Assembly (NCBI GenBank): GCA_032622095.1
Contig: CP136065.1
Location: forward strand, 95,919,343 to 95,983,342
DNA from: Siphonodentalium dalli
Lineage: Eukaryota > Mollusca > Scaphopoda > Gadilida > Siphonodentaliidae
Direction: 5' to 3'
Length of the DNA stretch: 64,000 bases
The notes under the pieces are model-generated. The model saw nothing but the letters and a program-made list of their open reading frames with translations, made no database searches and had not been told where the DNA came from. Made by a program: the position numbers and the translations under genes. Below, one piece after another: positions 34,568 through 46,994 of this stretch (position 1 is the first letter of the stretch; every line of letters starts with the position of its first letter).

Positions 34568-35287
34568 AGATATAGACAAAATGGGCATGTACGTTCCGCA
34601 AAGGAAAGTGAATTCAGAACGTCAAGGAAGAGAGGGATACATGTAGTGGTACAATATATCGTATCGTGAATCAGCAATATCTGCATTATACCTGGACCCC
34701 AGTCGCCGAGTATTAATTGAGAAAACACCGGAAACTCAAGCCATAGATATATAGAAGTCTTGTACACACTTTATACGTTCATCTCGGTATATACATATGT
34801 GCAATTATGTGCTATATAAGTTGGTACTACAGCATAACCCGTGTTTTCTGCACAAGCAATTCGTCCTCAACCGTGGTAACAGTTATCAACCGTATATGTA
34901 TGCAGCTTGGCCAACAGCAATGTGTGGTCATATATAGCCGTACGATTATGGGGGAAAAATCACACAACAATAATTTAAAGCAATTTATAAAGTGGATTGG
35001 ATCCGAATCCAGAAACAAGAATATTTTCGGACAAATCCGGATTCGGATTAGGAATCCGGGTCAAAGATACACCATATAAAACATTCAAAGATATGCATAT
35101 ATTGGACATATTGTAAAATACCTTAATAATGGTTGTGTTGGCTGTTGTAAATCGACCATACATGAGATGGCTATTCCTGTAGTTTTACAAACGCCATTAC
35201 TTTGCAGCGCGGACATTAATACAATATTTTAAATATATATGTTATTGAATGTTTCATCCAGACACTGGCTTTTTCTCAAGTCGCTCT
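34568..35287. other. No gene recognised
   Basis: AT-rich; no supported features apart from a short ATCCGGATTCGGATTAGGAATCCGG imperfect repeat near 35035. Confidence 0.4.
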
Positions 35288-35566
35288 GGGGCCTCGGCGG
35301 CACAGTGGGTAAGGGGTACAACTCCAAGCCGTCTCGCCCTCCAGCGCTGGCGATAAAGATTCAAATCCACACGTTTCCATCGTGGACTTTGTAATTCGAA
35401 GTCGTTATCTGGTGGAGTGCCCAGTTATTCGCCGATGGCCGGTGGTTTGCCGCACTGTTAGATTAGCCGTATGCCGATTTTACCCACCACTAAAACTGGC
35501 AAATGTCGTGATATGGTCTTAGTTGCTGAAAGCGACATTAAACCCCTGTTTTTGATTGATTGATTG
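35288..35566 (+). mobile_element. tRNA-derived SINE
   Basis: A tRNA-like head (GGCACAGTGGGTAAGGGG as degenerate box A; GATTCAAATCC as box B, 35357-35367) is followed by an unrelated body (CATCGTGGACTTTGTAA, GGCCGGTGGTTTGCCGCAC) and a GACATTAAACCCCTG end with a TGATTGATTGATTG tail. Another copy lies inverted at 39530-39807; shared head and body show they are one family. Confidence 0.8.
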
Positions 35567-37952
35567 CTTTTTATTTGTACAATAACAAATGATATAACAA
35601 CATAATTATGAACAATTATATGATAAGTATTGTACAGGAGCAGCATGACCATGGTTGGTCGTCTTCCTGCTGCCCCAGTCAATCAATCAAATCGCTCTGA
35701 TTAGCCAAAACACCACGAAAATCGGAAGAAATAACGGTGCACTTGCTTATCAGCATAATTAACCTACCAGCATCATAGCAATTCAGCAGTACCCACCAAC
35801 ATCATAGCAAATTATCATAACCACTTTACCAGTAGTGGTATTGTCTACGTTGTGCCGAGTGATCAATCAACGCCTGGTTTGAGGATGAACAAACAACTTC
35901 CAACATACGCAGATATGGTTTCAGATAGAAACACAAACACGGTCAATACAATATCTCATTTTCGCCATTCGCTTTCCCGGAATGACAGACAGTCGGAAAG
36001 AACTTTCAGTGCTTGCATATGGATTTTAGATACCATACTTCATTCAATCACACTCAGGAGTGTGTTTGCTTGCTCCACAATTAGGCCTGGGAGTGTGGGA
36101 GAAATAAGATCCCGATAGCGGTAAGCACATACAGATGTTGACATGGATTACATACAGAAAGAATTTATGATGCCATGCGAAGATTTGTTTATGACCGATC
36201 AATGCACGATGAACTAAAGACTTGCCGGATGCGATATAGGTCATAAGTTTGACAAGACCATGCCATGAATCTAATTTCGGCGAAATCATATGCAGTTGAG
36301 TTACTCAATTTACAAAAGAAATACTCTATTTATTGCTTAATTACCGCCCCCCCCCCCCGCCCCCACCGCCGCGAATGAACCTTGGCGAGGAATGTATATG
36401 TGTATTTCGTCGGTCCGTCCGTAACAACCTTGGCAGCCTGCACACAACGGGATTTTATTTTGGTGAGCGCAATAAGCCATATTTGTATTATTTAACATCG
36501 CTATAAGCTCTATATGGAACTAAAATTCGGGTTTAAATAGTCCAATATCAGACTATTTCCCATATTGGCATTATTTAATCTACCCTTTTGTTTTCATTGG
36601 GCTGAAATATATGTAGGTGTGTTATTCTTCGGTCTGTGGTATATGGTGTATGACAAAAGGATAATGGTATGTCCAGCCTCTCATTAGATTACAATTGTCG
36701 TTCATAACAACAGCAACAAACGACCGTGCATTTGTATAGGAGTTACTTTTTGGAAGCTTATGTTCAATATATACACGTACATATTCACATGAAATTAAAT
36801 GCAATTAAAACTAGAATATATATACATGTACTTGTTGGGAATATTGAGTAGATCAACTTAACCAAGGTGGGTACACCTTGTTAACCACGGAGTGACTGCC
36901 ATAGTATAACCCACTTACGACTACACTTTCTCCATACTAAATGGACTCTCCCGGCAGTTATCATAGTATACGCGTACATTGAAATGGTATATTATTCATT
37001 TGGAGGGATGTTCAGAAATATAAGTAGACCCCGAAATGATCATACAAGTTCAGAATGATTCATATCCATTGAAGGGAAATGTTCAAATCATAAGTTCTTA
37101 TTATCTGAACATTTCCTGAGGGAACTATACTCATCGTTGCGTATTTAGTAAAGAACGGGCTAAACGCTGCGATAACTCCAACATCACATTTATATATAAG
37201 GCAACTGAATTACCTAAATTACAATGTTCATGCAAGATTGCCCAATGATTACAGTGCATTACGTTCTGATACATACCGTAACTACAATCAGACAGCTACC
37301 GATGTAAATACGCCAACCAATTGTACAATTATATCGTATCCACTCAGCTCCATGAATCTGACTCAGAGTTTAAATTGCATAATGTGTTGGTACTGTATAT
37401 ATATGTGGAAAGCAAGGTCTGTCGTTTAACCCTCTTTTACTTGTGTCGACTTTTTTCTGTTATGTCTATGTGCATGACTCTTTCATGTCGCGCATCTGTG
37501 CTCTTGCTACCCTCGCATATATCATACCCCACCAGTTCAAAACCTGAGACCGTTTTGATGTTCAGTCAGGGAGTTTATTACATTGACAAAAACAGAACAT
37601 GTGTATTTAACAGTTAAACGGACATGGCTCATTCGAACTTCCAAATTTTGTCTACGTAATTGGGAGGGACGGGTGCGATAGATCGATAAATACACGGACT
37701 ATTGATATACCGGCTGCATACACTCTGAAAAAAAACTTTCCATAGTTACAGCCATTTTCCAGCGGTTTTCAAATTGTTTTTGCCAGAAGTTAGACAAACG
37801 CTCTTTATTTCTACCATACCAGGTATAAACCAACACAGAACGCTCTTTTCTGTTCCATATCGTGCAAATGACAGTTTTTGTTTGGGACACAAAGACCGTG
37901 TTCACAGTTGTATTTTTCATTAGTTCAATGCATCTTTGGGGTTACAGAATGC
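35567..37952. other. No gene recognised
   Basis: It contains a C run at 36349-36358 and scattered short frames. No domain, RNA gene or repeat array was identified. Confidence 0.4.
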
Positions 37953-37960
37953 TCGTAGAA

Positions 37961-38179
37961 GAAGAATAGGGGCCTCGTTCGCGTCACATCTAAAAATAGA
38001 ATCTTTGGGTCTAAAATTGGTTGTACTAAAATATTCCCAAAATATCAAAACCCAAAAATTATTTTTTTTTTGGAAAAATAATTTTTGGGTTTTGATATTT
38101 TGGGAATATTTTAGTACAACCAATTTTAGACCCAAAGATTCTATTTTTAGATGTGACGCGAACGAGGCCCCTATTCTTC
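37961..38179. mobile_element. 219-bp perfect hairpin MITE with 8-bp target duplication
   Basis: The two arms, starting GAAGAATAGGGGCCTCGTTC, are exact reverse complements over about 105 bp around a T-rich loop (38060-38071). The 8-bp TCGTAGAA flanks both sides (37953-37960 and 38180-38187). An 8-bp duplication with an internal TAGGGG-type end suggests a hAT-like MITE. Exact arm identity implies a young insertion or gene conversion between arms. Confidence 0.8.
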
Positions 38180-38187
38180 TCGTAGAA

Positions 38188-38779
38188 AGGTAGTTCAGAT
38201 AGTTATGGATCTATTTCGATACCGGGGAACATTCAAAAGTGGGTAATATTATGTGTATTTAGGAACGCAAACCGCCATGTGACTTTAATATATATTCTTT
38301 AATAATGTATTTCACAGTAGGTAAATGCCCAATATCGGGATTGATTGATTGATTCAGACCTATTGTGAAATAGGTCATTAAGGTTCAAGTATCAACAACG
38401 GAATATATTCCCTGCGTTGTACATATAGATTCAATATAAATTCCTCGTCAGAACACCAACAAGTTCCCATGGCATAGCCAGAGTAGAGATTCCAGGCATG
38501 GTCTAGTATATGTACAAATGGAATCAATGTAATGGTGTACATGTAGTAGCGCGTGCCTACGATGAGAATAATAACTGGAATTCATAGTTAATAAAAATGA
38601 AACTTTTTTTAAATGATGGATGCTGGCATGTTGTTTCCCAGTTCTTATGGTAGAACCTCCACAAAAGGAGACATAATGCAAATCATCGTAAGAACACGCT
38701 GTTCATATGCATATATTTACATACCCCTAATATGTCTTCCGATTTCTCCATAGCGTTACGGTAGACACGCCCCCTTATT
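38188..38779. other. No gene recognised
   Basis: TTGATTGATTGATTCAG near 38340 resembles a SINE tail without a body. No coding region. Confidence 0.4.
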
Positions 38780-38852
38780 CAATGAGTTCATAAACCTATG
38801 AACGTAACGTGACGTCACTTCCAATGTCGTTCATAGGTTTATGAACACATTG
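38780..38852. repeat. 73-bp inverted repeat
   Basis: GTTCATAAACCTATGAAC (38786-38803) and its reverse complement GTTCATAGGTTTATGAAC (38829-38846) flank ACGTGACGTCAC; CCAATG/CATTGG extends the arms. Confidence 0.65.
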
Positions 38853-39300
38853 GTCCCGGAAATCACCGGGGATTGTCGGACATTACCGACTGCTTGAGTA
38901 TCTAGTCAGCCAATACGCCAAGGATTTGATAGCAAACACTATGTAATCGAGGTTCGAAAGATCACGATTGGATGGCTAGTGGCATCTAATCGCGAGCACG
39001 GGTGGCACGAGATGTTCGATTGACTATCATAATGTTGGTTATCATATAATCCCATAATATGTCAAATATAGCGAATTATCGAAATATGAAATACAACGAA
39101 AAAGCGAAATATGAAAATACAGCGAAATATTACGAAAAATCGAAATAGGAAAATACAACGAAATAGGGCGAAGTATAGAGCGAAATAAAGAAATAGGAAA
39201 TTATTTTTATAAACGAAATAACGGAGATATTTGAAAAAGTGTTTTTGACGAAATAACGGACATATTTGGAGAAGTGTTTTAAAGAGCGTAAGTATATAAA
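38853..39300. other. No gene; CGAAATA-rich simple sequence
   Basis: Degenerate CGAAATATGAAAATACAA-type repetition at 39065-39260, non-coding. Confidence 0.5.
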
Positions 39301-39460
39301 TATAAATAATAAACGGCAGTTTCAATGTGGTCATGGGTTTTGACCGCGATAAAAAATCAGCAAACTCCGCATGAACCCCTTCGGGGTTCATGCAGTTTGC
39401 TGAATTTTTCTCGCGGTCAAAATCCCATGACTACATTGAAACCGCCGTTCATTTCTTATA
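39301..39460. repeat. 160-bp hairpin MITE-like element
   Basis: AAACGGCAGTTTCAATGTGG...CATGAACCCC pairs with GGGGTTCATG...CTACATTGAAACCGCCGTT around a TTCG loop at 39380. The outer TTCATTTCTTATA end matches that of the hairpin at 4338-4465. Confidence 0.75.
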
Positions 39461-39529
39461 TAATCCGCCAACACATTGTACACTAACATCGTGTTTTCAC
39501 GGAAGTGCAACCTTTTATATAAATGGTAA

Positions 39530-39807
39530 GACTGTTTTGAAACTATCACGACATTGCCAGTTTTAGTGGTGGAGGAAATCCACACACTTACGGCTAATCT
39601 AACAGTGATTTCAATGGCTGATAAACTCGTCGGTAATGTGCGGCAAACCACCGGCCATCGACGAGTAACTGACAACTCCACCAGATAACGATTTCCAGTT
39701 ACAAAGTCCACGATGGTAACATGTGGATATGAACCCTCATCGCCAGGTTTGGAGGTCGAGACGGCTTGGAGTCGTACCCCATAACCGACTGAGCCATCGT
39801 GGCCCTT
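39530..39807 (-). mobile_element. tRNA-derived SINE (inverted copy)
   Basis: On the minus strand the head has box A TGGCTCAGTCGG (an exact consensus match) and box B GGTTCATATCC. The body is that of the SINE at 35288 (CATCGTGGACTTTGTAAC, GGCCGGTGGTTTGCCGCAC, CCACCACTAAAACTGGCAATG), plus about 30 extra bases in the middle. It is better preserved at the promoter than the plus-strand copy. The long minus frame through it is accidental. Confidence 0.8.
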
Positions 39808-41745
39808 CAAGAGATAAGAAACAGTTCGTTTTGTTGAAGATCTTACTAAGACAAAGACAGTTGATATATCTTTGATAACATGATTGGTTAAGTTAGAGAT
39901 GAGTTTGTCATTTGAATAGTTTATTTGTTTAATATGATCAAACAAATTAACGAACCAAAGCTAAAACAATCACACAGGGGTTTCTGCATGTAGCGTTTAA
40001 AACAATTCTTGTCAAAATCACTTTATATATAGATTCCCACCAAGTAAGATTCACATGCATAAGGCTTATGTTTGGTGGGGTAATTATAAATAGTTATATA
40101 TGCTGTCGAGAGTGCATGGAACTGAAACTAACCATTATATTACTTGGCGTGCTGTGGGAGCTCTCCGCTTCAGATACTCAGAATGTTCATTTCATTCATA
40201 ACATGTCATCATGTTCGATATCAACGATAGTCGACAAATAACATCATCGTGTAACTTTCACCATTGACCGAATTCGCGTGGAACGGAATGTATCTTCTGC
40301 TTTGTTCATAAATATGTGTTTTCTTTCTATTCAAGAAAATAGGATATATATGGATTATCAGATGCATGTAACTTATGATAACAATCAAATCCATATTGAA
40401 TATTATCTTACTTCCTTTCTCACGATATTGTCTCTACAGGACCATGAAGTATTGATCAACTGCTGTGCATCAGTTGGAAAATAAAGCTTTGAGTTACACG
40501 TAGATCGTGTTGAGTTGTGGTGATTTTAGTTTATTTTAAAAAACATATTAAAACTTCCTAGGGTCCGATGATTTGATCCAGCAGAGTGCCGGAGTAGACC
40601 CGTTAGAAATTCATTATGGGCCTACTTTCCCTTATAAATAAAAACAAATAAATGATTTTATGACGTTTATATAAATAGGAGAATGTTGCACGTCGACTGA
40701 TTTGGTTGGCCTCTTGACAGCCGATTACGACATTCATGCTTTAAAGACACGGTTGGCCTTGGCGGTGGGTATCCTGTGAAAATATCTCCACCCGTCAAAA
40801 ACCGCCACAAACAGAAAGAAGTCGCAGATTTGTGTTCGTTGGTGAATTTACAATACATTACCGAAATAAAGTGAGGTTTTCGAAGAACTGGAAAAATATA
40901 CCTATGGAATGTTGTAGATTGGCATCTAAGGTGTAAGAGGTACCAAATGTTTTTAGTGAAAATATATTTTTTGTAGGAATACAGTTGAGTTCAAAATGGG
41001 TGGCAACAATTTGTTGTTTCGTTCCTTCCGTGACCTTTGGTCCCGGGTGGTGGTTCCGCCAATAAAAGAGGGGTTTTGACCACATTCCAAGCTCCTGTGG
41101 TTGTATGATGTTGTAGTGCATTGCATTGCGCATTGGGGTGTCATACCTCATATATGGGCAGTATATGTTTGTCGTTTAACAATGTCTGTACCATTATTAT
41201 ACTCACTGGAGCACTCAATTTGTTTCAAGTAAATGAGGGCTTCAGGTTTAAAATTGTTGACGTTTTATCGTGGGTACCAGTGTATTCACAGGGTGGGTCG
41301 GTTCGATAGGTGTTTCAAAATATGGTAGTTTCATATGGAATGATTTGGGCTACATGTGTATGTGGGAGTATGTTGGAAGGGTTTGGGGGTTGTCAGATGA
41401 ATATAAAGTAGTTTTATATGGAAAGATTTTGGTTATGTGAGAATAGTTTAGGGGATTAAGGTGGTTGTCTGATATGATAAAGGGAAGTGAGGAGTGTTGT
41501 ACTTGTAGTATATGTTCGTCTTGCTGCGTCTGCTTATACTCCATATGAAGAATAAACCATTCCAATGTATATTTTTTTTATAACTGAACGAGATAATCCA
41601 TTCAACCGGAAAATGGGGGGGGGGTGAGCAATCTGGTGGAGATTTAGGATGAATTGACAGTTTTTTCTCGATTATAAGGAAGACGTCAGACGCAGAAGAG
41701 TATGCAATAATTGGATAATGCACATCCTATTAGATAATGTAACTG
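39808..41745. other. No gene recognised; small tandem dimer
   Basis: 41325-41480 holds an imperfect direct dimer (GTAGTTTCATATGGAATGATTTGGGCTA / GTAGTTTTATATGGAAAGATTTTGGTTA). Other short frames lack domains. Confidence 0.4.
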
Positions 41746-41747
41746 CA

Positions 41748-41815
41748 AGCACACACACACGCACCCTCACACACACCCACCCACACACACACACACACAC
41801 ACCCTCACACACATT
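41748..41815. repeat. (CA)n microsatellite
   Basis: ACACACACAC interrupted by CCCT and CCAC units. Confidence 0.9.
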
Positions 41816-41963
41816 CTAAAGTACATTTGTATGTAACCAATAGTCTATTTTTTTGTTTAAACATATTTTATTGTAATATAATATTACAAGAGGGATCGGG
41901 GCACAAGTTTTACAACTTAAATCCGCCCTCTCCCATTAACATTTTAACAAATACAGCGTTGAT

Positions 41964-42518
41964 CAGGGGGGGGGTGAAAAAATTCTTCCGGCACGTATGC
42001 CGGGGTGGGTGGGTGGTCAAAGCCACCAACAAGCAATTTTTTCCGCAACTAAAAAAATAAATTCCTGCTTGTTTTTAGTGTTTTGGCAATGAGTTGGGCT
42101 TCAAAACCACTTTGAATCAGTTTGAATGAGAGAAATAATGTAATTCTAACTGGTAAACTGACTGCAGGCAGTTATCGTGTTGTATTTTGTTGCAAATTTT
42201 GAAATCCAAGATGGCCGCTGGCAGCCATGTTTTTTTGGCCGAATGACCTCAAAATTGCTCATTCCTATTTACATGTCCATGTTAACATCCATGATAAATA
42301 GTATGCACAGAAATTCATATACAGCTGTTTACAGTGAATTTCCCCCCGCAAATCTCTGTTTTAGTGTTAAAAGGGGGGGTGGGTGTCAAAAAATGGTCGG
42401 AAAAAACTGCCGAAAACGGAAAAAAATTTGGCGGTGGGGGTGGGTGGGTACAAAAAATGATCGAAAGGGAAAAAATGCCATACGTGCCTGAATTTTTTTT
42501 CCGACCCCCCCCCCCCCT
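41964..42518. mobile_element. hAT-like non-autonomous element (555 bp)
   Basis: The left end, CAGGGGGGGGGTGAAAAAATTC...GGCACGTATG, is inverted at the right as CATACGTGCC...TTTTCCGACCCCCCCCC. GCGTTGAT flanks both sides (41956-41963 and 42519-42526), an 8-bp target duplication as in hAT elements. It holds no coding sequence. It contains an AATCCAAGATGGCCGCTGGC stretch (42205-42224), a word seen in other dispersed repeats here. Confidence 0.7.
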
Positions 42519-42669
42519 GCGTTGATGACGAACATAACATATATACAAGATGATGTATGGTGTGGTTGTGGTTGCTGTCAGTCCTATCCTGCTTTTGAAA
42601 TTTCATCTGAGGTAGTCAACATTTGTAACGCAAAGGAGGATCTCGCCTATATTTGTTAGCGGAGGGGGC

Positions 42670-45600
42670 CTAATTAAAGCGTTTCGTTGATGAAATGTAT
42701 GAATAAACAAAATGGAAAAGAATTTCATTGCGTCGTTTCGATTCCGATGATATCCCTGTGAGTAAGGAGGAAATATTAGATATTATAAATTGGTGAGCTG
42801 CAATCTTATTGAAGAGTTCGCATCTTTCGGTAGCATACAGGGGGGCACTCAAAGAAATAATTATATAATGAAAGGCATCTTCGACTTCGTATCCACATGT
42901 GCATTTAGGGGTATCAGAGATAAAATTGTTGTACATATCTGATTTTAATTCACTACAATAGTTGCGAATTCTGCAGTGTAAAATGCTTAATTTTCTTGGA
43001 CCATTAATAAAGAATTGGGGAGGTTTCGTGGGCGGGTCAATTAATTTCAAATTCATCTTAAATTCAGGAAGAGTACTTACATTTGTAATAGGCTTTGGTA
43101 GTTTATTCCAAGATAACGTACTTTTAGGTAAATAAGAGTTTCTGAAATGTTCTGTATGCGAACGGTATGAATAGAATTTGTCAGGTTCGCGCATATCATA
43201 TCGATTACTGGCAACTTGTTTTGATCGGGGTGGCAACATGAGCGTGAAGTAATTGGGGACTTGGTTGTTTATTATTTTAAACATGGTGTGCAACTCGTGG
43301 AGTTCTCGTCGAATTTCAAGCCTTGACCATCCTACTTCGTCAAACAAGCGATTTATATCTACGGAACGCGTTAATCCTGTTACTATTCTTGCAGCATCCT
43401 TGTGTATGTCATCGAACTTTTTTAATAAGTAATCTGTTGCTGTGCCCCACACTACATCGGCATAGTCTATAATTGGTAATATATATGCTATGTATATTTT
43501 TTCAAGCGACTTTCGGTCTAGGTCGTACTTCAATCTTCTTAATTGTGAGAGACGAGATGTTGCTTTGTTTGCTATTGTATTTATATGAGTGTTCCAGTTT
43601 AAATTCGATTGTATTTCAAGTCCAAGATGTTTGTGTGAGTTTGTAAATAATACATTTTCTTTGTTCGAATTTTAAATTCTGGGTCACGTTGTTATTTGTA
43701 AGGGAAAAGGAAATTGCCCTAGTTTTCGTTGGGTTAAATTTAACAAGCCATTTATTTGCCCAGTCTGCTACTCTTTCAAGGTCATCGTTCATGTTCTTGG
43801 TTAGGATATCGATGTCATAATGGGTAGTCATAAGGCAAGTATCGTCCGCGTACATTCTTGTGGTTGCATTAATGTGATCAGGGAGGGCGTTTATGTAAAC
43901 TAAAAATAGGAAAGGGCCAATAATTGAGCCTTGAGGGACACCCGCTGGGATAACTTCAAAATTTGAGAAGGAGTTGTTCACTAAGACCCTTTGTTTGCGA
44001 TTGAACAGATAATCTTTTAGCCATTCTAAGAGATTTCCAGAGACTCCGTATTGTTCCAATTTATATAGCAGCCCCCTGTGCCATACTCTCTCGAATGCCT
44101 TTGATATATCAAAAAATACTGCACATGTATAGAGGCTGTTGTCGAGACTATGGCACAGGTTGTGATATAGTTCTATTAACTGGTATGTTGTACTATGACC
44201 AGGGAGGAAGCCAGACTGGTGATTATATAACAAATTATTTTCCGTGAAGTATGTCATAATATGTTGTATGACCACTTTTTCGAAGATTTTGCCTAACGTC
44301 GGAAGGAGAGATATTGGACGGTAATTTGCGGAATCGGCTGGGTCGCCTTTTTTGAAAATAGGGATGACGTTTGCCTTTTTCCAGGTCATTGGAAACTTAC
44401 CAAGATCCAATGATTTTTTATAAATTATTAATAGGGGGATTGCGATATTTTCGGCAGTACTATGCAACATTTTTGGGCTGATGCTATCGTGACCATACGC
44501 CTTATTTAAATTTAATGATTTTATAGCGCACACGATACTTTGATATGTGATTGGGATTTCGGATAGTATGTTATTGGATCTACGAGGGAAATAAGGGAGA
44601 TTTTTGGCATCGTCTTGTATAGTGGCATTAGAAATGAATCTTGCGTTGAGACACCTAGCTTTTTCGTAATCATCGGTTGCATATGATTTCCCTTCCATTG
44701 ATACGTCGCCATTGGGGCTATACAGAGGTGGGGTATTCGTAGATTTCTTTTTGTTTAGTAGATAATTCATTATATGCCAGAAATCGCGGGGAGTTGGGGT
44801 TTCATTTATTTTCTCCTCAAGTTTAGTTTCGAATTGCGATTTTGCATATTTTTTCATGTTGTTAACTTTATTTCTAATATCCTTGTATTTTCTCCAAGTG
44901 TGCTCTGAATTTCGTTTGAGTGCTATTGATCTGAGTCTATCGCGACGTCGTATTTCTCTCCGTATGTCGGAATTAAACCAGAATTTGTCCTTTGTCCTTA
45001 TCGTCACTGTCATTTTGGGGATTGATTGTTCCATTATTTTAATAAATCTCTCGGTAAATAAGCTTACTGCATCGTTTATGTCATTTACTGGTTGCAGCAA
45101 TTCATGCCATTTGCTCTCATTTATTAAGATATTCGCTTTTTGAAAATCTGCATTTTTATAGTTCCAGATAGTTCTTGTGAAAGAGGTCGCATGCAATTGA
45201 TCATATGAAATTGTCGCGTAAACAGCGTAATGATCAGACAATTCAAGATTTAGAACGTCAGCGTCCCGGACACTCAAGTTATTACTCACGATTATAGGAT
45301 CGAGTAGGGTGCTGGTTCTAGTGGTAACTCTAGTTGGGGTTTTTATTACGTCCTTAAGTGTATAGAAATCAATAATATTTTTGAGTTTGGAAGTGGGGCA
45401 TAGTAGATTGGAGTTAAAATCTCCAAGTAGAATTATATTTTGGGAGACATCTAGTGCCTGAGATATATATGGACAAATCTAGCAGATCCCAATAGTTCGA
45501 TCGGCAATATTGATCTGATCGATACGATAAGCATAGCAAAATATGTTGTGATTTTGAGACAATGTCAAACCATAGCATTGAAGAAGTATCGGTTTCTAAA

Positions 45601-45917
45601 TCGTTTCTCCTTTTGAAGACCAGATGAGAGGAGACATATACGCATAGTCCACCGCCGTAGGAATCTCGATCAAGTCGGATAGGGGGACTGAAATTATCAA
45701 TCTCTAGTCTATCGGAGGGGTAAGAGGGGTCAAGGTTAGTTACGGTGAAACATAGGATATCGAAGTCATTTATCATATCGGCTATCTTTTCCAGTTTATG
45801 TCTTATGCTCCGTACATTATAATGGAATACTTGCAATGTGTTTCCGTCGTGTACAGTTTTGTGGCTTGGGCTGGGCCCTGGGTTGCTGTGTACCGATCCG
45901 GAGCATAACAAAAGCAT
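42670..45917 (-). pseudogene. LINE ORF2: APE endonuclease + reverse transcriptase, two frameshifts
   Basis: The minus-strand ORF2 begins after a hydrophobic run with MLLLCSGSVHSNPGP, resembling 2A-like starts of CR1/L2 ORF2 proteins. Endonuclease motifs follow: FHYNVRSI, then GDFNSN and LELSDHYAVY in a second frame after a shift near 45478. The RT has FDISKAFERVW (motif A), AGVPQGSIIGPFLF (motif B) and MYADD (motif C, 43838-43856), so the catalytic aspartates are intact. A second shift near 43655 separates the thumb/C-terminal part (IIDYADVVWG, then KCTCGYEVEDAFHYI, a Cys/His knuckle). It encodes target nicking and target-primed reverse transcription in its intact relatives. This copy is inactivated by the shifts alone, suggesting moderate age. 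Confidence 0.85.
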
Positions 45918-45960
45918 TGATATGACCAGAAGAATTAGAGGGAGATTTATTCTTAATCCT

Positions 45961-46516
45961 TGAGTCTATTACCAGCTGACATACTATTTAGATGACTATT
46001 TACCGCTAGAAAACATTTTTTTGTTTGTTTTAGTATTGCAAACGTGTCAATAAATGGCGGAATAAGACAAATCCGAATAGTTTATCTCTGTTTGTTGTCT
46101 GATTCGCAATTGGTTTGGCGATATACATGTACATGAAGTGCTTGGTTGCATGCTCTCTCCTACGTCTGACGGCATGCATCTCATCCCTTCACGAATGATC
46201 GAGGATGGCAGTTCGATAGCCATTGTTTAGCTTGTCCGACATGCAATGGCGTCAACAACGCACAGGCATGAGTTCACCGCCCGCGGGTGGATATTGAGTT
46301 CCCACTTGGTCGGATTTAGCAATGTATTCCTGTAGAATCGCAAGCTGTTTAAATGTCGCGCCATGTTGTGACCCTGAGCAAGATCACTTGTACAATGGCG
46401 GCCTCGCTGTACCTGAACACGAAATATATACCAAGCGTATATATGTCATGTCGTGTTGAGGTGTGGTAATGCAAAATTAACCGTCCAAGCACTAGGGACT
46501 CATGCGAATAAGCGCT
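45961..46516. other. No gene recognised
   Basis: Unassigned sequence upstream of the LINE; no supported gene. Confidence 0.4.
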
Positions 46517-46620
46517 ATTTTCAATTCAATTCAATTATTTAATTTCTCATTTCCAATACAATGGCATTTTGAGATTAACAAAATATTGCGCTGGTTAAGA
46601 ACGTGCATCAGTCTGAAAAT
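46517..46620 (-). mobile_element. LINE 3' tail fragment, (GAATT)n type
   Basis: The minus strand reads CCATTGTATTGGAAATGAGAAATTAAATAATTGAATTGAATTG. This 3' UTR and pentamer tail is the same type as at 29962. Confidence 0.5.
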
Positions 46621-46823
46621 GCTCACTCAAGGCCGAGTATAAATTACGTTGGAAGCTTTAGTCGAAATCACGGGAGATATGGAGCGGACACTTCTAATCG
46701 TCGACCATCTAGCCCCGTCCCTGATAAATAACCACTTCTCACTCTGTGTTGCATACAGACGCTTCCAAATTGATGGACTTCGCATCCAGATAGAAGTGCT
46801 TGACTACCAAAGCATGTATAAAT

Positions 46824-46994
46824 CAGATCAAACTCGGCGATCAAATGGATATCCATGTGGATACTCCATCGCCTGGTTGACATGCTTGTTGTCTCCAGAC
46901 CACACCGGCGACAGGAACAATCATCTACTGTTGTATATACTTACTCCTAGAATTGCAGTGGTATTGGTATGCCATATTATTTACAAATCCGTAT
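46824..46994. repeat. Long target-site duplication, left copy (171 bp)
   Basis: Identical to 51381-51551 except for five substitutions, in direct orientation. It abuts the (TA)n-tailed 3' end of the minus-strand LINE at 46995. The right copy continues into flank that resembles a dispersed repeat at 63185-63300, so the right copy is the original context. Confidence 0.8.

Larger units (their letters stand above)
41855..45960 (-). mobile_element. CR1/L2-like LINE, nearly full ORF2, with hAT-like insert in 3' UTR
   Basis: The minus-strand non-LTR element has ORF2 at 45917-42670 and a long 3' UTR that ends near 41855 in CAATAAAATATGTTTAAAC. The UTR is interrupted by the CAGGGG element at 41964-42518, since the sequence before and after that insert is continuous with it. 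The same 3' end occurs truncated at 9708-9870. Clade placement rests on the EN/RT motif style and the NPGP start of ORF2. No ORF1 is visible, so it is probably 5'-truncated just upstream of ORF2. Confidence 0.75.

Noticed and set aside
35288-35370. tRNA gene
   Set aside because: Box A/B-like words are present, but there is no complete cloverleaf, and the unit continues into a SINE body with a second copy elsewhere.
37920-38193. Paired plus and minus ORFs with identical peptides
   Set aside because: They are the two arms of a perfect hairpin read on both strands.
39388-39945. 185-codon minus ORF
   Set aside because: It crosses a hairpin MITE and the inverted SINE; no protein domain.
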